Positions 62,908 to 64,000 of a stretch of DNA of 64,000 nt are shown here, one piece after another (the stretch's first letter is position 1; each line of letters starts with the position of its first letter). The DNA lies in contig NZ_CP127161.1 of assembly GCF_030263895.1 (NCBI RefSeq), forward strand, positions 1,426,001 through 1,490,000, given 5' to 3'. Under the pieces are notes generated by a model. The model did not search any database. It saw nothing but the letters and a program-made list of their open reading frames with translations, and was not told where the DNA came from. The DNA is from Proteiniborus sp. MB09-C3 (GTDB lineage: Bacteria; Bacillota; Clostridia; Tissierellales; Proteiniboraceae). Made by a program: the position numbers and the translations under genes.

Positions 62908-64000
62908 TTATAACGAAAAAACCCCTTTATTTCTTACAACGAATACATTATCGTATTTTTTCTTTGTTTCTTCAAATATCACATGACTTACATTTATGAC
63001 TGTTATACCTTCTAAATTTAAGATGGTATTTTCTATTTCCTTAGCTATTTTAGAGTCTAAGCTTGCGAAGGCTTCATCTAGAAAAATAATATCTGCTTTT
63101 TGCAAAAGTCCCCTAGCTATGGCAACTCTACTCTTTTCTCCACCTGAGATATTTTTTCCATTATCATAAATCATGGTGTCTAGCCCCTGAGGTAATGCCT
63201 GAACAAAGCTTTTTAATCCAGCTCTTTCAATAGCAATATTTATTTCCTCTTCTGAAAAATCCTTATACAGTGTAATATTATTTTTAAGTGTATCCTCAAA
63301 CAAGAAAACTTGTTGCTCTATATTAGATATATGCTTGAAGTAACTGGTTTTTGTAATATCCTTAAGGGTTTTATTGTCTATTAATATTTCCCCATCCTTA
63401 GGTGAAAAATATTTTCTTAATAGCTTTAATAATGTAGATTTTCCTCCGCCACTTGGACCTATAATCAAGTATTTCTCACCTTTTTTTAAGGACAGATTAA
63501 TATTTTTAAGTATGTCTTCGTCCTCGTATCCAAAGGTAACATTATTAAATTCAATGGAGCTCTTAAAATTATTTAAAGCAATAGTTTCTTCATAATTATC
63601 TTGATTTGTAAGAATGTCTTCAATTTTTTCAAACAACTTCTTAGTTGCAAATATTTTAGGCATCCATTCTCCAAATCTCATTATAGGTACTATGATTCTT
63701 TCCATATTATTTATGATCAATATAACTCCACCTAAAGTGAGGCTACCCTTTATAGCCATATATGCTGTTATACCAAGTAAAGCAAAAAGAGCCAGCATCA
63801 TATTGAGATTTTGTAGGGCACTTATGTAAGTATATATTTTATCGATGATATATCCTTTTTCTTGGATAGCATGACTTCTGTTATAAAAGTCGTTTTTTAC
63901 TTTTTCATTTAAATTATTAGATTTTATTATATGAAAAGCGCTTAAAACTTCCTTAATATAAGAGGTATAGCCTTCATAAAGCTCACTTCTTTGAGTATGA
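62908..64000 (-). CDS. ABC exporter (membrane plus ATPase), 3' part only
   Basis: The minus-strand frame is open to the window edge, so the start is outside. The visible part of about 363 residues contains the end of an exporter membrane domain (TLGGVILIINNMERIIVPIM) and a full ATPase: Walker A GPSGGGKST, Q-loop NIEQQVFLFEDTL, signature ISGGEKSRVAIARG, Walker B IIFLDEAFASLD and the H-loop in NVSHVIFEE. It resembles peptide or drug exporters of the MsbA/LagD style. Substrate unknown. Confidence 0.85.
   Translation of the reverse strand, partial: HTQRSELYEGYTSYIKEVLSAFHIIKSNNLNEKVKNDFYNRSHAIQEKGYIIDKIYTYISALQNLNMMLALFALLGITAYMAIKGSLTLGGVILIINNMERIIVPIMRFGEWMPKIFATKKLFEKIEDILTNQDNYEETIALNNFKSSIEFNNVTFGYEDEDILKNINLSLKKGEKYLIIGPSGGGKSTLLKLLRKYFSPKDGEILIDNKTLKDITKTSYFKHISNIEQQVFLFEDTLKNNITLYKDFSEEEINIAIERAGLKSFVQALPQGLDTMIYDNGKNISGGEKSRVAIARGLLQKADIIFLDEAFASLDSKIAKEIENTILNLEGITVINVSHVIFEETKKKYDNVFVVRNKGVFSL

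Noticed and set aside
1-64000. CRISPR arrays, intact insertion sequences, integrases, prophage genes, rRNA or tRNA genes
   Set aside because: No regularly spaced direct repeats, transposase or integrase motifs, or tRNA/rRNA-like sequences were seen on either strand.

Overview
The window is low-GC (clearly AT-rich), densely coded chromosome with short intergenic gaps, strong AGGAGG-type ribosome sites and many GTG/TTG starts. An AcpS-NnrD / GerS-like / Alr / EndoAI-EndoA block, a TSCPD protein, DUF4330 proteins and several Firmicutes-type lipoproteins point to a spore-forming anaerobic Firmicute of class Clostridia (Tissierella/Clostridiales-like). This is inferred from gene content; there is no rRNA in the window to place it more precisely. 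I see no rRNA, tRNA, CRISPR array, intact insertion sequence or prophage.

Region 1 (1-6.1 kb): an efflux adaptor lipoprotein on the minus strand, then a heterodimeric BmrC/BmrD-like multidrug ABC exporter. The exporter is preceded by a 570-base leader holding a sigma-A promoter, a 28-codon leader peptide, a hairpin that would sequester its ribosome site, two near-identical terminators, dispersed repeat sequence and a second mini-ORF. This looks like drug-sensing attenuation.

Region 2 (6.2-19.6 kb): a purine-nucleoside and methylthio/5'-deoxy-nucleoside salvage locus. It holds MtaD deaminase, an MtnP-family phosphorylase carrying an Asn that suits 6-oxopurines, a methionine gamma-lyase-like enzyme, a BmpA/NupOPQ-type nucleoside importer, PNP, a DeoR regulator (probable AUU start), MtnA, a Cupin_5 protein, an SDR and a class II aldolase. 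Together these can be read as uptake, deamination, phosphorolysis, isomerisation and aldol cleavage to DHAP plus an aldehyde, a DHAP-shunt-like route without a kinase.

Region 3 (19.7-26.5 kb): a feo ferrous-iron operon with FeoB split into two overlapping genes, a Cys-rich 63-aa protein and FeoA last; then a decayed peptidase island (M28 lipoprotein pseudogene, S41-like protein) and an MNT/HEPN pair.

Region 4 (26.7-35.6 kb): glutamine synthetase, aldehyde dehydrogenase, two unknown small proteins, an AcpS-NnrD fusion, a GerS/LolA-like lipoprotein, alanine racemase, the EndoAI/EndoA (MazEF) pair and an unknown anchored protein.

Region 5 (35.7-46 kb): cell-surface polysaccharide genes (two GT4 glycosyltransferases, two DUF4330 proteins, a membrane protein, an O-antigen-ligase-like protein, CsaB pyruvyl transferase, WecG/TagA transferase), then YitT, a two-subunit transketolase and a PrcB-like protein.

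Region 6 (46-64 kb): a Lon-like protease, 5-FTHF cyclo-ligase, FtsE-FtsX-EnvC-like hydrolase-CtpA, a minus-strand WD40/TolB-like lipoprotein, LexA-controlled uvrB-uvrA, a stalk-domain protein, a TSCPD protein, a GNAT remnant, a YaiI/YqxD protein, a molbindin and the 3' part of an ABC exporter that runs off the window.
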